Below, in pieces: positions 1 through 8,841 of a stretch of DNA of 64,000 nucleotides (its first letter is position 1; the number at the start of each line of letters is the position of its first letter). The DNA comes from Alkalihalobacillus sp. LMS6. Its GTDB lineage: Bacteria > Bacillota > Bacilli > Bacillales > Bacillaceae_D. The stretch spans positions 1,580,001-1,644,000 of the forward strand of contig NZ_CP093302.1 in assembly GCF_024362765.1 (NCBI RefSeq), written 5' to 3'. A program made the position numbers and the translations under genes. A model generated the notes under the pieces. That model had not been told where the DNA came from and did no database searches. It saw nothing but the letters and a program-made list of their open reading frames with translations.

Positions 1-648
1 TCCAGGTAAAAGATCGTCTCCATCAAAAACAGGTGTAGTCGATTTCGTTGAACACACAAGAATGTCTGCTGCTTGAACGGCTTCTTTAGCAGACGTTACA
101 ACAACGATTTCACCTTTCCAATTCGGAATGTGTGCTGGTAATTGTTCTGCAAAAGAGCGTGCTTTTTCTTCTGTTCGATTAAATAAGTAAATGGTCGTGA
201 TCGGGCGTACAGCAAGCACAGCTTGAATTTGCCCAACAGCTTGTGCGCCAGTTCCAATGATGCTTAACGTCGTGGCTGTTTTTTTCGCTAAAACACGTGT
301 GGCAACACCACTGCTTGCTCCAGTCCGTAAAATCGTTAAATAAGAAGCGTCCATTAAAGCGACGTGCTCACCGGTAGTTGTATCCGTTAAAAGAATGGTT
401 CCACGCAAAGCCGGTCTGCCTAGCTTAGGGTTATCAGGAAAAACACTCACCGTTTTAATAGCGCTATACCCTAAATCTTCACTATAGGCGGGCATGTAAA
501 GACTTGTACCATTCGTTGCTGGATGATCAAGTGCGGTTCGAACAGGGGTTGTCTTGTGACGGTTTGCTAAAAACGCATGAGTAACATCTTCAAGGCAGTC
601 TTCCATCGTATAAAGCGATTCAATCATTGATTTTGTTAGGATGAGCAT
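1..648 (-). CDS. Ornithine cyclodeaminase / mu-crystallin family protein, 3' end cut by window
   Basis: Open frame of 216 codons from ATG at 648 running off the left edge, so only the N-terminal two thirds are seen. The order of conserved blocks is that of the OCD/mu-crystallin family: an N-terminal substrate lobe, then TILRTGASSGVATRVLA, then a Rossmann dinucleotide motif IGTGAQAVGQIQA near residue 125 and LFNRTEEKA after it. Family members are NAD(P)-dependent and act on ornithine, alanine or other imino/amino acids; the substrate cannot be told here. It lies 18 bp downstream of the MHS transporter gene on the same strand, so both are probably one transcript and the transporter may bring in the substrate. 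Confidence 0.85.
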   Translation of the reverse strand, partial: MLILTKSMIESLYTMEDCLEDVTHAFLANRHKTTPVRTALDHPATNGTSLYMPAYSEDLGYSAIKTVSVFPDNPKLGRPALRGTILLTDTTTGEHVALMDASYLTILRTGASSGVATRVLAKKTATTLSIIGTGAQAVGQIQAVLAVRPITTIYLFNRTEEKARSFAEQLPAHIPNWKGEIVVVTSAKEAVQAADILVCSTKSTTPVFDGDDLLPG

Positions 649-666
649 AATAGGTGTAGCCCCTTT

Positions 667-1989
667 CTAATCGAGTTCTCGGTTTTTTGTTTCCCTCGTC
701 ACTGCAACGGCAATAATGGAAATGACGCCTGCTAGAACGATGTAAATAGAAATTGGAATTGAAGAGTTATTAAATGTGTTCAGCAAATAAGTAGCCAGAA
801 GTGGTGCTGTTCCACCTGCAACCGCTGCACCAATTTGGTAACCAACCGTGACACCAGTATAGCGGACGTTTGCACTGAAAATTTCAGAGAACATCGTGCC
901 AAGAACCGCTGTAACAGGTGCCCAAAATAAGGCAAGTGCCACCACAGTCGCAACAATTAACCAGAGCGTTGAATCAAGGGATAAAAGATAAAAATAAGGA
1001 AAAGCGAAAGCCATCATACCAATGGCTCCAAAAATAAAGACAGGTTTACGACCAATTTTATCGGAAAGTGAACCCATCAACGGAATCATCAACGTTGCTG
1101 CAAGGGTTCCGATCGTTACAGCATTTAAAGCGGTTAAACGATCAAACGTTAAATAAGTGGTTGTGTAGGCGATTACAAAAGTAGAGAAAATATAGAATGG
1201 CCCTGTTTCCACGACTTTGGCGCCGACTGCAATGAGCACGGATCGCCAGTGGTATCGAAATGTATCAAAAAGAGGGACGTTGGCAATATTTCCGGACTCT
1301 TTTGCTTCTTTAAAAGATGGTGTTTCATCAAGTGATTTACGAATCCATAATCCTAAAAAGACGAGGACCGCACTAAAAACAAATGGTACACGCCAACCCC
1401 ATGCCATAAAATGTTCATCTGGTAATAAGCTCATAATGGAGATGGCGATTGTGCCCATTAGCATCCCAATGGTGACACCCATTTGCGGAACGCTTCCAAA
1501 AAAGCCTCTTTTTTTCTTCGGAGAGTACTCTACAGCTAAGAGAAGGGCGCCTCCCCATTCGCCGCCAATGCCAAGACCTTGAATACAGCGTAAAGTAATT
1601 AATAAGATAGGCGCCCAGACGCCGATCATCTCATAAGTTGGAAGCAAACCAATTAGGACGGTTGCGCCACCCATAAGTGAAAGGGTTATAACAAGGGTTT
1701 GCTTTCGGCCAATTTTGTCACCAATATGGCTGAAAATAACTCCACCTAATGGGCGAATGAAAAAAGGTAAAGCGAATGTGACGTAGGCTAGCATGACACC
1801 AACGGCTGGATCAGATGACGGAAAGAATAACTGATTTAAAACGATTGCAGCAACAGTGCCATACAAAAAATAATCAAACCATTCAATTGAACTACCGATT
1901 AAACTAGCGATAAGAGCTTTGCGGGCATCTTTTTTGGATACTACTGGTTTGGTTGGGTTTGTCTCCAAAGCTGTTTGTGATGAACTCAT
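667..1989 (-). CDS. MFS transporter, metabolite:H+ symporter (MHS) family
   Basis: A 440-residue, 12-helix type permease of the plasma membrane. It has the MHS/ShiA-ProP hallmarks: SSIEWFDYFLYGTVAA in helix 1, RPLGGVIFSHIGDKIGRK in the loop between helices 2 and 3, CIQGLGIGGEWGGA in helix 4, and DKIGRKPVF in the second half. Relatives take up shikimate, citrate, proline/betaine, ketoglutarate or similar organic acids with protons; the substrate is not decidable from sequence. AGGAGGT lies 7 bp before the ATG at 1989. The gene is divergent from the XRE-cupin regulator and precedes the cyclodeaminase gene, which suggests a small regulated amino-acid uptake and catabolism unit. Confidence 0.88.
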   Translation of the reverse strand: MSSSQTALETNPTKPVVSKKDARKALIASLIGSSIEWFDYFLYGTVAAIVLNQLFFPSSDPAVGVMLAYVTFALPFFIRPLGGVIFSHIGDKIGRKQTLVITLSLMGGATVLIGLLPTYEMIGVWAPILLITLRCIQGLGIGGEWGGALLLAVEYSPKKKRGFFGSVPQMGVTIGMLMGTIAISIMSLLPDEHFMAWGWRVPFVFSAVLVFLGLWIRKSLDETPSFKEAKESGNIANVPLFDTFRYHWRSVLIAVGAKVVETGPFYIFSTFVIAYTTTYLTFDRLTALNAVTIGTLAATLMIPLMGSLSDKIGRKPVFIFGAIGMMAFAFPYFYLLSLDSTLWLIVATVVALALFWAPVTAVLGTMFSEIFSANVRYTGVTVGYQIGAAVAGGTAPLLATYLLNTFNNSSIPISIYIVLAGVISIIAVAVTRETKNRELD

Positions 1990-2145
1990 TTTTTTACCTC
2001 CTGAATAATCAGAAATTACAGTGTCACTTCAATTACTCTGCAAAAAAAAGAGCTGAAGCAAGCGTTAACATTAGTATGATGTTATTATACAGAGGAGATA
2101 TAGAAAGTACAATATTTTTTGAAAATTTATTTATGGAGTGAGATC

Positions 2146-2688
2146 ATGCGGCAATCGATTGGGTTAGAAATTAAAAAAATACGAAAGCAAAAAAAGTTTA
2201 CGTTAAAACAATTAGCAGAAAAAACAAGTCTTTCCATTAGTTTTTTGTCGCAGATTGAACGTGGGAAATCATCAATGACATTAGAGTCGCTGAATAAAAT
2301 TTCGGATGCATTGAACATAAGTGCTAGTCAATTTTTTTCGAAAAATGAATATGACGATCGACCTATTAAAAAGCAAAACATTGTTAAAAACACTTCAGAC
2401 TTTTTTCATTATCAATCGTTAGTGGGGGGAATGGCAGAACCGATTTTTGAACCGAGAATTGTAACGCTGTTGCCGACAAAAGAAAGCATTACGCCTTTCA
2501 TACATGAAGGACAAGAATTTATCTTTGTGTTAGAAGGGACTTTAACCTTCGTTTATAAAGATACGGTGTATGAGCTCCATGAAGGAGACAGTTTCCATTT
2601 CGAATCAACAGAAGCGCATAACTGGATTAATTACTCAGACGAAACCGTTAAATTGTTGCAAGTTGTAGCGAAGAAAGCTCTGAATTAG
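2146..2688 (+). CDS. XRE-family HTH regulator with C-terminal cupin domain
   Basis: A 180-residue cytoplasmic transcription factor. Residues 5-60 form an XRE helix-turn-helix (KQLAEKTSLSISFLSQIERGKSS). Residues 100-180 form a small cupin with FIHEGQEFIFVLEGTLTF, GDSFHF and AHNWINY, the part that senses a small ligand in relatives such as PuuR and SutR. The start at 2146 is chosen because GGAGTGAG sits just upstream and the preceding codons lack a site. It is divergently transcribed from the MHS permease and cyclodeaminase genes, so it most likely controls them; this is inferred from gene order only. It ends inside its own terminator hairpin. Confidence 0.85.
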   Translation: MRQSIGLEIKKIRKQKKFTLKQLAEKTSLSISFLSQIERGKSSMTLESLNKISDALNISASQFFSKNEYDDRPIKKQNIVKNTSDFFHYQSLVGGMAEPIFEPRIVTLLPTKESITPFIHEGQEFIFVLEGTLTFVYKDTVYELHEGDSFHFESTEAHNWINYSDETVKLLQVVAKKALN

Positions 2689-2698
2689 AGCTTTTTTT
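2674..2698 (+). terminator. Intrinsic terminator of the XRE-cupin gene
   Basis: The 8-bp arms AAAGCTCT (2674-2681) and AGAGCTTT (2687-2694) close a 5-base loop that contains the stop codon, and are followed by a T-run. It separates the regulator from the siderophore operon. Confidence 0.8.
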
Positions 2699-2742
2699 AC
2701 GTTCATGTTGGATAGGTATTTGGAAGGATCTTCAAAAAAGTA

Positions 2743-2771
2743 TTGATAATGAGAATCATTTTCAATATAAT
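2743..2771 (+). promoter_or_regulatory. Sigma-A promoter of the petrobactin operon with embedded Fur box
   Basis: TTGATA (2743-2748), a 17-bp spacer and a perfect TATAAT (2766-2771). The spacer holds a Fur box at 2745-2763 that matches 17 of 19 positions of the classical GATAATGATAATCATTATC palindrome. Binding of Fe-Fur there would cover the -35 element and spacer, so transcription is expected only in low iron. Confidence 0.85.
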
Positions 2772-2813
2772 AATGATATAGACCGAGAGCGGTCATTTAT
2801 TTTTGCGTGTAAA

Positions 2814-2828
2814 TGAGAATTACTATCA
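2814..2828 (+). promoter_or_regulatory. Second Fur box, downstream of the promoter
   Basis: TGAGAATTACTATCA matches 13 of 15 positions of the 7-1-7 Bacillus Fur consensus and lies 24 bp before the asbA start. With the box in the promoter spacer it would give two-site iron repression. Confidence 0.7.
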
Positions 2829-2851
2829 TTTGAAAAGAAAGGGAAGGTTTT

Positions 2852-4642
2852 ATGCAGCAGTCCGCTAAACGTATAGCTGAAAATGCGTCTTTACAAGCAT
2901 TTCTTAATAGCTATATTCGTGAAACAAAGAAAGGGAGCATATTACCTGTTTCTATAATAAATCAAGTGCACCATTCAACGCTGCTTCAATCAGAGCATTT
3001 TCTAGAAATGCAGCTCCCAAAACAGCAAGCTAGTTTACGTATTGAAATTTGGTATGAATCTCTTGTGGGTCGACACACGTTCGGTACCGTTCTTAAAGGG
3101 AACGCTGACACCGGTTGGGTTGAACAAGAGGCGCTCTTCGTACTCATTACGCTTATACAAGAACTTCATTTTGAAGCAACATATAGCAAATCTAGAAAGT
3201 CGTGCTTTGATGAATGTCTTGTCCGCATGCTTGAGAGCTATCATTCCATGTGTACGTATCTTGAGCAGCGGTTAACAGCAAACGAAGATATTCATGATCC
3301 AAAACAATCGTTTATTGAAGCTGAGCAGTCTTTACTATTTGGTCACTGGCTTCATCCAACCCCTAAAAGTCGCCAGGGGATGGCTTTCTGGCAGCACGCC
3401 GCGTATGCACCAGAATTAAGGGGAACGTTTCAACTGTATTATTTTTATGTTCATCATACGCTAATTCAGCAAGAATCAATTGATGAAGAGAGTGTATGGG
3501 ACATCGTCCATGAAAATGTATGTAGTGAGTTAGATGAGAAGTGGTTTCCATTTCCCATGCATCCATTGCAAGCCTATTATTTACGTGATCAGCCTCATGT
3601 CAAACAAGCAATGAAAGACGGTCTTATCCAAGATAGGGGCCCGTTAGGCGAATTTTTCACGGCAACGTCGTCGGTTCGAACAGTCTTTCATGAAAAGAGT
3701 AACTGGATGTACAAATTCTCTATACCGGTTAAAGTAACAAATTCTTTACGAGTCAATAAGCAACACGAACTACGAGCTGGCATTCTTGTGGCTAAGCTCA
3801 TTAAAGGTGGTACGTGGCAGAGCGATACATGTCAGTTTGTTACGGACCCTGCCTACATGACTGTGACGTTTCCGAATACACAAGAATCAGGGTTTGAGAC
3901 CATTATTCGCTGTAATCCTTTTAAAGATGGTGGGGAAGGGGTAACGTCAATCGCAGCTCTTGTGCAAGATCCTATCCCCGGGAGTGATTCAAAGTTAGCG
4001 AAAATTATTAAAACACTTGCCCATTCTGAGCATAAATCAGTGGGGGCAATTAGTGAAAAATGGTTTTGCCATTACTTAAAGAATGCGGTTATGCCGTTAA
4101 TTTCTTTATATGATGAACTTGGAATTGCATTAGAAGCGCACCAGCAAAATAGTTTACTTGATCTGAAGAACGACTATCCCAAAACCTACTATTATCGCGA
4201 CAACCAAGGATATTATTTGGCGACTTCTTATCGTGAATGCTTGCTGAGTCAAGAACCTGAGTTACAAGAAGCAGAGGGACTGTTTTATGAAGATGAAGAG
4301 ATCAATAATCGCTTTACATACTATTTGTTTATGAATCAAGTATTCGGAATCATCCATCGGTTTGGTGTGGACGGATTAATAGAAGAGTGTCAATTGCTTC
4401 AGATCCTCCGAACAAGACTTGAACAAGGTAGTCAAGATTACACAGGGGCAGGTAAAACGTTTGTGCAACATTTGTTAACGAAAGAAACGCTTGCTTTTAA
4501 AGCGAACTTGCTTACACGTTTTCATGATGTGGATGAGTTAGCAGAAGCACTCGAACAAGCGGTTTATGTCAAAATAAAGAACCCACTCTTACAAAAGAAC
4601 GTGATGGAGGTTCATTATGAGCAAACCATCGAAGCTACCTAA
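2852..4642 (+). CDS. asbA: Petrobactin synthetase AsbA-like (NIS synthetase, IucA/IucC family)
   Basis: A 596-residue NRPS-independent siderophore synthetase. In petrobactin synthesis AsbA adenylates citrate and joins it to spermidine. Family blocks are visible: HPLQAYYLRDQP, TSSVRTVFHEKSNWMYKFS, SLRVNKQHELRAG, IALEAHQQNSLLDL and the YYYRDNQGYYLA block before the C-terminal FhuF-like helical region. Length fits AsbA. GAAAGGGAAGG precedes the ATG at 2852. The gene is first in a six-gene operon whose order and protein sizes match Bacillus anthracis asbABCDEF, and it overlaps asbB by 26 bp. Expression is probably Fur-repressed. Assignment to AsbA rather than another NIS enzyme rests on the operon context. 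Confidence 0.92.
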   Translation: MQQSAKRIAENASLQAFLNSYIRETKKGSILPVSIINQVHHSTLLQSEHFLEMQLPKQQASLRIEIWYESLVGRHTFGTVLKGNADTGWVEQEALFVLITLIQELHFEATYSKSRKSCFDECLVRMLESYHSMCTYLEQRLTANEDIHDPKQSFIEAEQSLLFGHWLHPTPKSRQGMAFWQHAAYAPELRGTFQLYYFYVHHTLIQQESIDEESVWDIVHENVCSELDEKWFPFPMHPLQAYYLRDQPHVKQAMKDGLIQDRGPLGEFFTATSSVRTVFHEKSNWMYKFSIPVKVTNSLRVNKQHELRAGILVAKLIKGGTWQSDTCQFVTDPAYMTVTFPNTQESGFETIIRCNPFKDGGEGVTSIAALVQDPIPGSDSKLAKIIKTLAHSEHKSVGAISEKWFCHYLKNAVMPLISLYDELGIALEAHQQNSLLDLKNDYPKTYYYRDNQGYYLATSYRECLLSQEPELQEAEGLFYEDEEINNRFTYYLFMNQVFGIIHRFGVDGLIEECQLLQILRTRLEQGSQDYTGAGKTFVQHLLTKETLAFKANLLTRFHDVDELAEALEQAVYVKIKNPLLQKNVMEVHYEQTIEAT

Positions 4643-6353
4643 TCAAGTAGAACAACGAATCATTCGTCAATGTATGGAGGCGATTTTGTTTGAAAAACTG
4701 TTGCCTTATGAAGAATATGACCTTGAAGAAGGGTGGAAACAATTTATTGTTCAAGGATCAATCCATACGTATCAATGCTTAGGGAAGCGCTCTGCTTTTG
4801 ATCGTGTTCGGCTCCAAGGCATGCCGTTAAAAAAAGACAAAGGTAGCCAAGCAATTCCGACGATTGACGACTTGATTGGCGAAGCACCGTTAACACATCA
4901 GCAAAAAAAAGTGCTCATGCACGAACTAAAGCAAACTGCTTTATTATCTGAATGGAACGAACAACATCTTGTATCGTTGCGTTCTAGGAGAGAACTGTCG
5001 TATGAACAGCTAGAAGCATCACTAACCGAAGGACACCCGTATCACCCTTGCTTTAAAGCGCGAACAGGCTTTGCCCTTGAGGATCATCAAAGGTATGGCA
5101 ATGAAGCTAAAGCAACGTTTCAACTTGTTTGGCTAGGGATAAAAAAAGAAGATGTTAAAACTTATTATCCGGAAGAAGAACATAGTTTTCTACAGAAAGA
5201 ATTTGGTCATCAAACATGGAAGCAAGTTGTTGAAGCATTATGTCAAGCAGGTGGACAACTTTATGAATATCGGTTAATGCCGATTCACCCGTGGCAATGG
5301 TCCTATTTGAAAGAGGAGGTACTGGAAGATGAACTGCAAACAAAAGATATTTTATTCTTAGGCACATTCGGTGATCAGTATGGCGCTACCCAGTCGTTAC
5401 GCACATTGCTCAATCACAGCGATGTACAGAAAGCGCATGTGAAGTTGCCTCTGCACGTTATGAATACATCTTCTGTGCGAACCATTCAATCTGAAAGCAT
5501 TGCGGCTGCAGCACCAATCTCACAATGGCTGCAAACAATTGTCGAGCAAGATTCATTTTTTTATAAACATGGCGATGTGCGGATTTTAAAAGAATACGCA
5601 GGGGCTTCGTATGAAACGGCAAAGAATCCGAGAATAAAAGATGAACTTAACGTACTATTTCGAGACAGCGTTACACGTCATATACAAGATGGCGAGCAGG
5701 CTATCCCGTTTAATGCACTTTCTATGATTGAAAACGATGGTCTTTTATTTATTGATACGTCTTTGAACACATACGGCATAAAAGCTTGGCTTACGCAATT
5801 GGTAAACGTTAGCGTCATACCCATCATTCATTTATGCGTGGAGCATGGCATTGCGTTAGAAGCTCATGGACAAAATGTCATTCTTATTCAAGATAATGGC
5901 TGGCCTAAAGGAATTATGTTGCGAGATTTTCATGAGAGTTTGGAATATTATGAACCTTTTTCAAGGAATAAAGATGCTATACCTGACTTTTCATCCCTCC
6001 ACAAACAGTTTCAAGTTGGAAAAATGAATGATTATTACTGGATGTCGTCAGTTGAAGCGTTAAGAGAACTTGTGGTGGATACACTTTTTGTTTATCACTT
6101 AACCGAACTGTCATGGCAGTTAGACGCTGTGTACGGATTCAAAGAAGATTCCTTTTGGACAATCGTTTCTCGTTGTTTAAACAATTATCGAGAAAAAAAC
6201 GCTCTGTCAAAAGTTCGTTTTGATTCGTTTCAGTTTTTCTCCCAGATGCAAACAGCGGAATCACTTTTTCGAAAAAAATGGCAAAACGATGGAGCTACCC
6301 AACATCTAATACGAAATGGATTACAAATGGAGGAAGTCTATGTTACACGTTGA
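4617..6353 (+). CDS. asbB: Petrobactin synthetase AsbB-like (NIS synthetase)
   Basis: A 578-residue second IucA/IucC synthetase. In petrobactin assembly AsbB condenses the citryl-spermidine intermediate with a second spermidine or dihydroxybenzoyl-spermidine unit. Conserved blocks: RLMPIHPWQWSYL, TQSLRTL, NTSSVRTIQSESIAAA, GIALEAHGQNVILIQ and MLRDFHESLEYY. The start ATG at 4617 has TGGAGG 6 bp upstream and lies inside the end of asbA, so translation is probably coupled. It overlaps asbC by 14 bp. Two NIS enzymes side by side with a carrier protein and an AsbF-type dehydratase is the specific mark of petrobactin clusters. Confidence 0.92.
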   Translation: MSKPSKLPNQVEQRIIRQCMEAILFEKLLPYEEYDLEEGWKQFIVQGSIHTYQCLGKRSAFDRVRLQGMPLKKDKGSQAIPTIDDLIGEAPLTHQQKKVLMHELKQTALLSEWNEQHLVSLRSRRELSYEQLEASLTEGHPYHPCFKARTGFALEDHQRYGNEAKATFQLVWLGIKKEDVKTYYPEEEHSFLQKEFGHQTWKQVVEALCQAGGQLYEYRLMPIHPWQWSYLKEEVLEDELQTKDILFLGTFGDQYGATQSLRTLLNHSDVQKAHVKLPLHVMNTSSVRTIQSESIAAAAPISQWLQTIVEQDSFFYKHGDVRILKEYAGASYETAKNPRIKDELNVLFRDSVTRHIQDGEQAIPFNALSMIENDGLLFIDTSLNTYGIKAWLTQLVNVSVIPIIHLCVEHGIALEAHGQNVILIQDNGWPKGIMLRDFHESLEYYEPFSRNKDAIPDFSSLHKQFQVGKMNDYYWMSSVEALRELVVDTLFVYHLTELSWQLDAVYGFKEDSFWTIVSRCLNNYREKNALSKVRFDSFQFFSQMQTAESLFRKKWQNDGATQHLIRNGLQMEEVYVTR

Positions 6354-7566
6354 CGAGCGAACGTACTCAGAGAAAGCGTTTAAGCACTATCAAAACAAGC
6401 TAAACGAGCATCCGATTTGGTCGAAGGCAGAGAAATGGCGAATTGCCGTTTGTCCAAATGATAGTGGAAAATGGATCATGCTCGTTTCTTATTTAAAAGA
6501 AAAAGATGCAAGCATTGTACCGATCCATCCCTCAACGCCGATTGAAGCGGCAAAACGGATTGCTAGGGAAGGAGGGTGCTACTATTTGTTTTATCAGTCG
6601 ATGGAAGCACCGATCACGCTAAATGAAGCTGAAGCGAACCATGAAAAAGGGCTTGTTCAGTTTAGTTCAGGAACGACAGGTGCGCCAAAGCAAATCGTTC
6701 GTTCATGGACTTCGATTGACGACGAGTTAGAAGCATATAAACGTGCATTTACATCTGTACAAGTGGATACGATTATTGTGGCTTGCCCTGTCACTCATTC
6801 CTACGGACTAATTAGCGGTGTATTAGCAGGTATGCACCAAGGAAAAACGGTTGTAGTGGTAACGACACAAAATCCTAACTATGTCCTCGCTCAAACAAAA
6901 AAGTACCCAAATCACCTTCTGTATGCGGCACCACCACTGCTTCATCTACTTGCAAAAGTGGCGAAACACTCCTTGAATGGTGTCATGACCTCAGGCGCTC
7001 GTTTACCAGAGACATGGCTTGAAGAAATAAAAGCTGCGAGTACATTTGTTATGCAACAATACGGGTGTTCAGAAATCGGTTGTATCAGCGTCGGAACCGA
7101 TATCAGTCACCCTAATGAAGTAGGTTTTCCGCTGTCTCATCACCGTGTGACTGCAGGTAAAAAAGGGGAGCCAGCTCCGATTTCCATTTCGAGCACTCAG
7201 AAAACGCATCATACCGATGATCTTGGCTACTTCGATGAGGGCGGTACCCTCTATTACGTTGAGCGAGTAAGCGATGTGATCAATGTTGCTGGTTTAAATG
7301 TATATCCTTATGAAATTGAACGTGTTCTGCTTCAACACCATGAGGTGAAAGACGCGGTTGTCTATAAGAAAACAGATGCGTTGTCTGGAGAGCGTGTTTG
7401 TGTGCAAGTGGTCAGTACAATGACTGATGCAGGGCCATTACGGGCATGGTGCACATCTTATATGGCTCCCCATCAACTACCGAAAGAGTTTCATCTTGTA
7501 AATGAGATTGTAAAAGGCCTGAACGGAAAAGTAAATAGAAAGCAGTTAGGAGCGAGTAAAGTATGA
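6340..7566 (+). CDS. asbC: 3,4-dihydroxybenzoate-AMP ligase AsbC-like
   Basis: A 408-residue, short member of the ANL adenylating superfamily (AsbC of B. anthracis is about the same size). It activates 3,4-dihydroxybenzoate and loads it on the AsbD carrier. Seen: P-loop-like FSSGTTGAPKQ, YGCSEIG, DDLGYFDEGG, the hinge region with ERVSDVINVAGLNVYP, and the C-terminal lysine motif NGKVNRKQL. The start at 6340 is preferred because GGAGGAAG lies just before it; an in-frame ATG 24 bp upstream lacks a site. The stop overlaps asbD by 4 bp (ATGA). Confidence 0.92.
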   Translation: MLHVDERTYSEKAFKHYQNKLNEHPIWSKAEKWRIAVCPNDSGKWIMLVSYLKEKDASIVPIHPSTPIEAAKRIAREGGCYYLFYQSMEAPITLNEAEANHEKGLVQFSSGTTGAPKQIVRSWTSIDDELEAYKRAFTSVQVDTIIVACPVTHSYGLISGVLAGMHQGKTVVVVTTQNPNYVLAQTKKYPNHLLYAAPPLLHLLAKVAKHSLNGVMTSGARLPETWLEEIKAASTFVMQQYGCSEIGCISVGTDISHPNEVGFPLSHHRVTAGKKGEPAPISISSTQKTHHTDDLGYFDEGGTLYYVERVSDVINVAGLNVYPYEIERVLLQHHEVKDAVVYKKTDALSGERVCVQVVSTMTDAGPLRAWCTSYMAPHQLPKEFHLVNEIVKGLNGKVNRKQLGASKV

Positions 7567-7832
7567 CCTATAAAGAAGCAGTAAAGACGATTCGCTTAAT
7601 TTTAAAAAACGAATTACATGTACATACACTTCATTTGTTTCATGAACAAGCACGATTAAATGAAGATTTGGCGGTTGATTCGGTCATGATTTTACACCTG
7701 TTAGTTCAACTGGAAACGGAGTACGGCATTGCAATCTCTGATGAACAACTAGATCGGGATACATTTTATAACGTTGAAAGCTTAGCCCGCTTTATTGAAG
7801 GAAAGCATCAGTCGGCACCTGCCTATGATTAA
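7563..7832 (+). CDS. asbD: Aryl carrier protein AsbD-like
   Basis: An 89-residue acyl-carrier-type protein. The phosphopantetheine attachment serine is Ser40 in LAVDSVMILHLLV, followed by the usual acidic helix (QLETEYGIAISDEQL). It carries the dihydroxybenzoyl group as a thioester between AsbC and AsbE. Its start overlaps the asbC stop (ATGA) and its end overlaps the asbE start by 8 bp, so expression of the three is tightly linked. A 4'-phosphopantetheinyl transferase encoded elsewhere must activate it. Confidence 0.92.
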   Translation: MTYKEAVKTIRLILKNELHVHTLHLFHEQARLNEDLAVDSVMILHLLVQLETEYGIAISDEQLDRDTFYNVESLARFIEGKHQSAPAYD

Positions 7833-8841
7833 AGTTCATTGTTTTGTAAGTTGTGTATGTGAGCTTTTGAAAAAACGAGGCGTTGATCACCGACCTTATT
7901 ATTTTGGCGTTTGGGATGCGGATTTCTTTGTAAATGAAAAAGGGGCGCTAGCCTACCATGCAGATGATGTAGACCATACGTTTTTTAAAGAGTGGTATGA
8001 AACATTGTACGGCATTACGTTAAAGGAGTGGTATGAGCCGTTAAAAAGCAAATCGGCGAACATACAAAAGCTTGTTCAACTAGTGGAAGAAAAAAATAAA
8101 GATACGCATGTCATGGTGATGCTCGATCTCGCTTTGTTGCCTGAGCGTGAGAATAAATTTCATCATTCCCCTTTTCCGCACTATGTCATGTTAGAAAAAA
8201 CTGAGAATCCGACAGAGTGGTTTATGTTTGATCCAGATTTTCGTTGGGAAGGACGCATGCAGAAAGAGGAGATTATAAACGCGATACAATCTCCTCACGT
8301 CAGTGGTGGCTATGTGTTTAATGGTGACCAGATTCGTCCGCCAACAGATGAAACGGTGGATGCGTATTTTCGCACATGCATGAAGGCAGAAACCAATCCA
8401 TTAACAGAAGCGGTTCAACGAATTGTGGATTCATTTTGGTTTGACGAGGATTATTTACTAAGTGAGCTCGGAGATGCGTTAAAACAATTACCTGTCCTCG
8501 CAATTCGTAAATACGCGTATGAGCATGCATTTGCGTTTTTCTGGTTTAAGCTACAGTTCAGTGAGACGGAGTTTGACAACTGGTGTGACGAAATTGAGGC
8601 ATTAGAAAAAGGCTATAAAATAGTACAATATCGCGCGATTAAGCTTGCAAAAACAAAAAGGCAAGCTGACCATGATCAGCTTTGTGCGCAACTTAAAAGT
8701 CAGTTTGAGCGCGAGATGAACATCAAACAGAAGCTTATTCATTATTTTGAGAAATGGAATGAGGAAAGAGAAAATGTGATCAATAAGAATAAAGGAGGAA
8801 GCGATGAACGTCTCGATTTGTACCATTTCATTTCGAAATAG
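7825..8841 (+). CDS. asbE: Petrobactin biosynthesis protein AsbE-like
   Basis: A 338-residue protein in the fifth position of the asb operon. In B. anthracis AsbE moves the 3,4-dihydroxybenzoyl unit from AsbD onto spermidine or a spermidinyl-citrate intermediate. The N-terminus has a MIKVHCFVSCVCELLKKRG stretch with cysteines and a histidine, fitting a transferase of papain-like or BtrH-like type, but I cannot identify catalytic residues with certainty. ATG 7825 is chosen over TTG 7795: it gives the expected family N-terminus, though it lacks a strong site and probably relies on coupling with asbD. It overlaps asbF by 38 bp. Confidence 0.88.
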   Translation: MIKVHCFVSCVCELLKKRGVDHRPYYFGVWDADFFVNEKGALAYHADDVDHTFFKEWYETLYGITLKEWYEPLKSKSANIQKLVQLVEEKNKDTHVMVMLDLALLPERENKFHHSPFPHYVMLEKTENPTEWFMFDPDFRWEGRMQKEEIINAIQSPHVSGGYVFNGDQIRPPTDETVDAYFRTCMKAETNPLTEAVQRIVDSFWFDEDYLLSELGDALKQLPVLAIRKYAYEHAFAFFWFKLQFSETEFDNWCDEIEALEKGYKIVQYRAIKLAKTKRQADHDQLCAQLKSQFEREMNIKQKLIHYFEKWNEERENVINKNKGGSDERLDLYHFISK

